From contig CAXXXQ010000004.1 in the NCBI GenBank assembly GCA_963677355.2, positions 107,382 to 171,381 of the forward strand: a stretch of DNA of 64,000 bases. Direction: 5' to 3'. This DNA is from Thiomicrorhabdus sp963677355. Lineage in GTDB: Bacteria > Pseudomonadota > Gammaproteobacteria > Thiomicrospirales > Thiomicrospiraceae. This document shows, in pieces, positions 63,130 to 64,000 of the stretch (position 1 is the stretch's first letter; every line of letters starts with the position of its first letter). Both the position numbers and the translations under genes were made by a program. Under the pieces are notes generated by a model. That model worked only from the letters and a program-made list of their open reading frames with translations, ran no database searches and was not told the DNA's origin.

Positions 63130-64000
63130 ATGTCAAATATCGTAGGTCAAGTAGCCAAAATAGAAGGTGTTGTTAAAGCCATTAATCCTGAAACGGGAGA
63201 AGCCAGAATACTACAGGAAGGTAGTCAGGTTTATGCTGGAGAAATTATCCAGACTTCCGGAAAGGGTGGCGTGGTTATTGAAATGAATAACGGCACTTTG
63301 CTGACACTCGGCCGTGATACCCAAATGCGTCTAGACGATGATGTAACCAGCCAAGCGAATTTCCTGGACTCAGGTACCGAAGGTGCCGTCGATATCGAAG
63401 CGCTCCAACAAGCGGTATTAGAAGGTAATTTCGACGCTCTGGAAGAAACGGCGGCAGGTGATGCCCTATTGGTCGGAAGTGCTTCCGACGGCGGTGTTTT
63501 TGTTGAACGTATTGCCGCAGAAGGAGAGGTGACAGCCGGGTTTAATACCTCAATCAGCGAACAAGCTTTTGATGATGTTCAGCGAGGAAACATTCTTCAA
63601 ACACAACAAGCCACCCAAGGTGGTTTCCCAACTATTACCATCTATGCAGCCGGTCTCGATAAGACCCCAAATATCCTGGACGATAATACTCGTACTGTTT
63701 ATGAAAAAGGTCTTAATGACGTGGCGGATGACTCTGAAGCGTCACGTGGACAAATTAATTTGGATTCCCCTGACGGCATTCGCGAAGTTTCAATTGGCGG
63801 ATACACACTTACTTCGACCGAACTAGAGCTAATTAATTCTCAACCCGTTGAAATCGATACCGGCGAAGGTGTTTTGACGCTGGAAGCTTTTGATTCCTCG
63901 ACGGGCGATCTAAGTTATTACTATGAAGTTAAAGATGCACAAGACCATAGTCAAGGTGATGTAGTCGATGATGTCGCAATAACTTTGGTTGATACAGACG
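63130..64000 (+). CDS. LapA-type giant adhesin, N-terminus (retention module; runs off the window)
   Basis: 290 complete codons of a large secreted adhesin. Residues 1 to about 110 form the retention module (GQVAKIEGVVKAINPETGEA, GEIIQTSGKGGVVIEMNNGT, LTLGRDTQMRLDDD), which folds in the periplasm and holds the protein in the outer-membrane pore. TAAG at residues 107-110 matches the LapG protease site of Pseudomonas LapA. The following part has bacterial Ig/cadherin-like beta repeats (GVLTLEAFDSSTGDLSYYY). LapA is held or released by LapD/LapG under c-di-GMP control. ATG chosen with GGAG eight bases upstream. Length of the full gene unknown. Confidence 0.85.
   Translation, partial: MSNIVGQVAKIEGVVKAINPETGEARILQEGSQVYAGEIIQTSGKGGVVIEMNNGTLLTLGRDTQMRLDDDVTSQANFLDSGTEGAVDIEALQQAVLEGNFDALEETAAGDALLVGSASDGGVFVERIAAEGEVTAGFNTSISEQAFDDVQRGNILQTQQATQGGFPTITIYAAGLDKTPNILDDNTRTVYEKGLNDVADDSEASRGQINLDSPDGIREVSIGGYTLTSTELELINSQPVEIDTGEGVLTLEAFDSSTGDLSYYYEVKDAQDHSQGDVVDDVAITLVDTD

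Overview
The window reads as chromosomal DNA of a Gram-negative gammaproteobacterium. It carries outer-membrane lipoprotein and TonB systems, the cmo5U tRNA pathway, HrpB, a type I-F CRISPR-Cas locus and a LapA-type adhesin. A glycolate oxidase (GlcDEF) divergent from a class V glyoxylate aminotransferase would suit an autotroph that salvages 2-phosphoglycolate, for example a sulfur oxidiser of the Thiomicrospira/Hydrogenovibrio kind. That placement is inference only: no rRNA or carbon-fixation gene is in the window.

Layout. 1-4.3 kb: glycolate/glyoxylate metabolism. 4.3-9.3 kb: a two-gene operon of a solute-binding lipoprotein and a very large c-di-GMP enzyme (PhnD-like sensor, GAF, PAS, PAS, GGDEF, EAL, CZB). 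9.4-28.2 kb: housekeeping genes (hrpB, cmoB, cmoA, cmoM, a lytic transglycosylase, a cation efflux protein, a nuclease, an amino-acid permease, a cation/proton antiporter) mixed with four more c-di-GMP genes: PAS-GGDEF, globin-GGDEF, PAS-PAS-GGDEF-EAL, and a PAS-PAS-GGDEF-EAL gene broken by one extra base. A sixth c-di-GMP-related gene, the N-terminus of a LapA-like adhesin with a TAAG protease site, opens at 63.1 kb.

28.3-42.4 kb: a WYL regulator, then cas1, cas2-3, csy1, csy2, csy3, csy4, a structured leader and an array of 77 repeats and 76 spacers. The leader holds a boxA, an IHF site and two inverted repeats, the second reaching into repeat 1. The array has one truncated repeat, a mutated terminal repeat and three duplicated spacers.

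43-50.4 kb: a seven-gene iron-uptake cluster on the minus strand (exbB, two exbD, tonB, Fiu-like receptor, FMN 2-hydroxyacid oxidase, PiuC-type hydroxylase) behind two Fur-box-like sites. TonB has an extreme EPKP repeat of about 178 residues. A stable hairpin pair lies between the receptor and oxidase genes.

50.4-60.9 kb: FMN reductase, an exported hydrolase, and a Bat aerotolerance operon (moxR, DUF58, DUF4381-like, batA, batB/C, batD), then trxC and small unknown genes. 61.2-64 kb: a dynamin-like membrane GTPase and the adhesin start.

All coordinates come from reading the sequence. Family names rest on recognised motifs, not on database searches.
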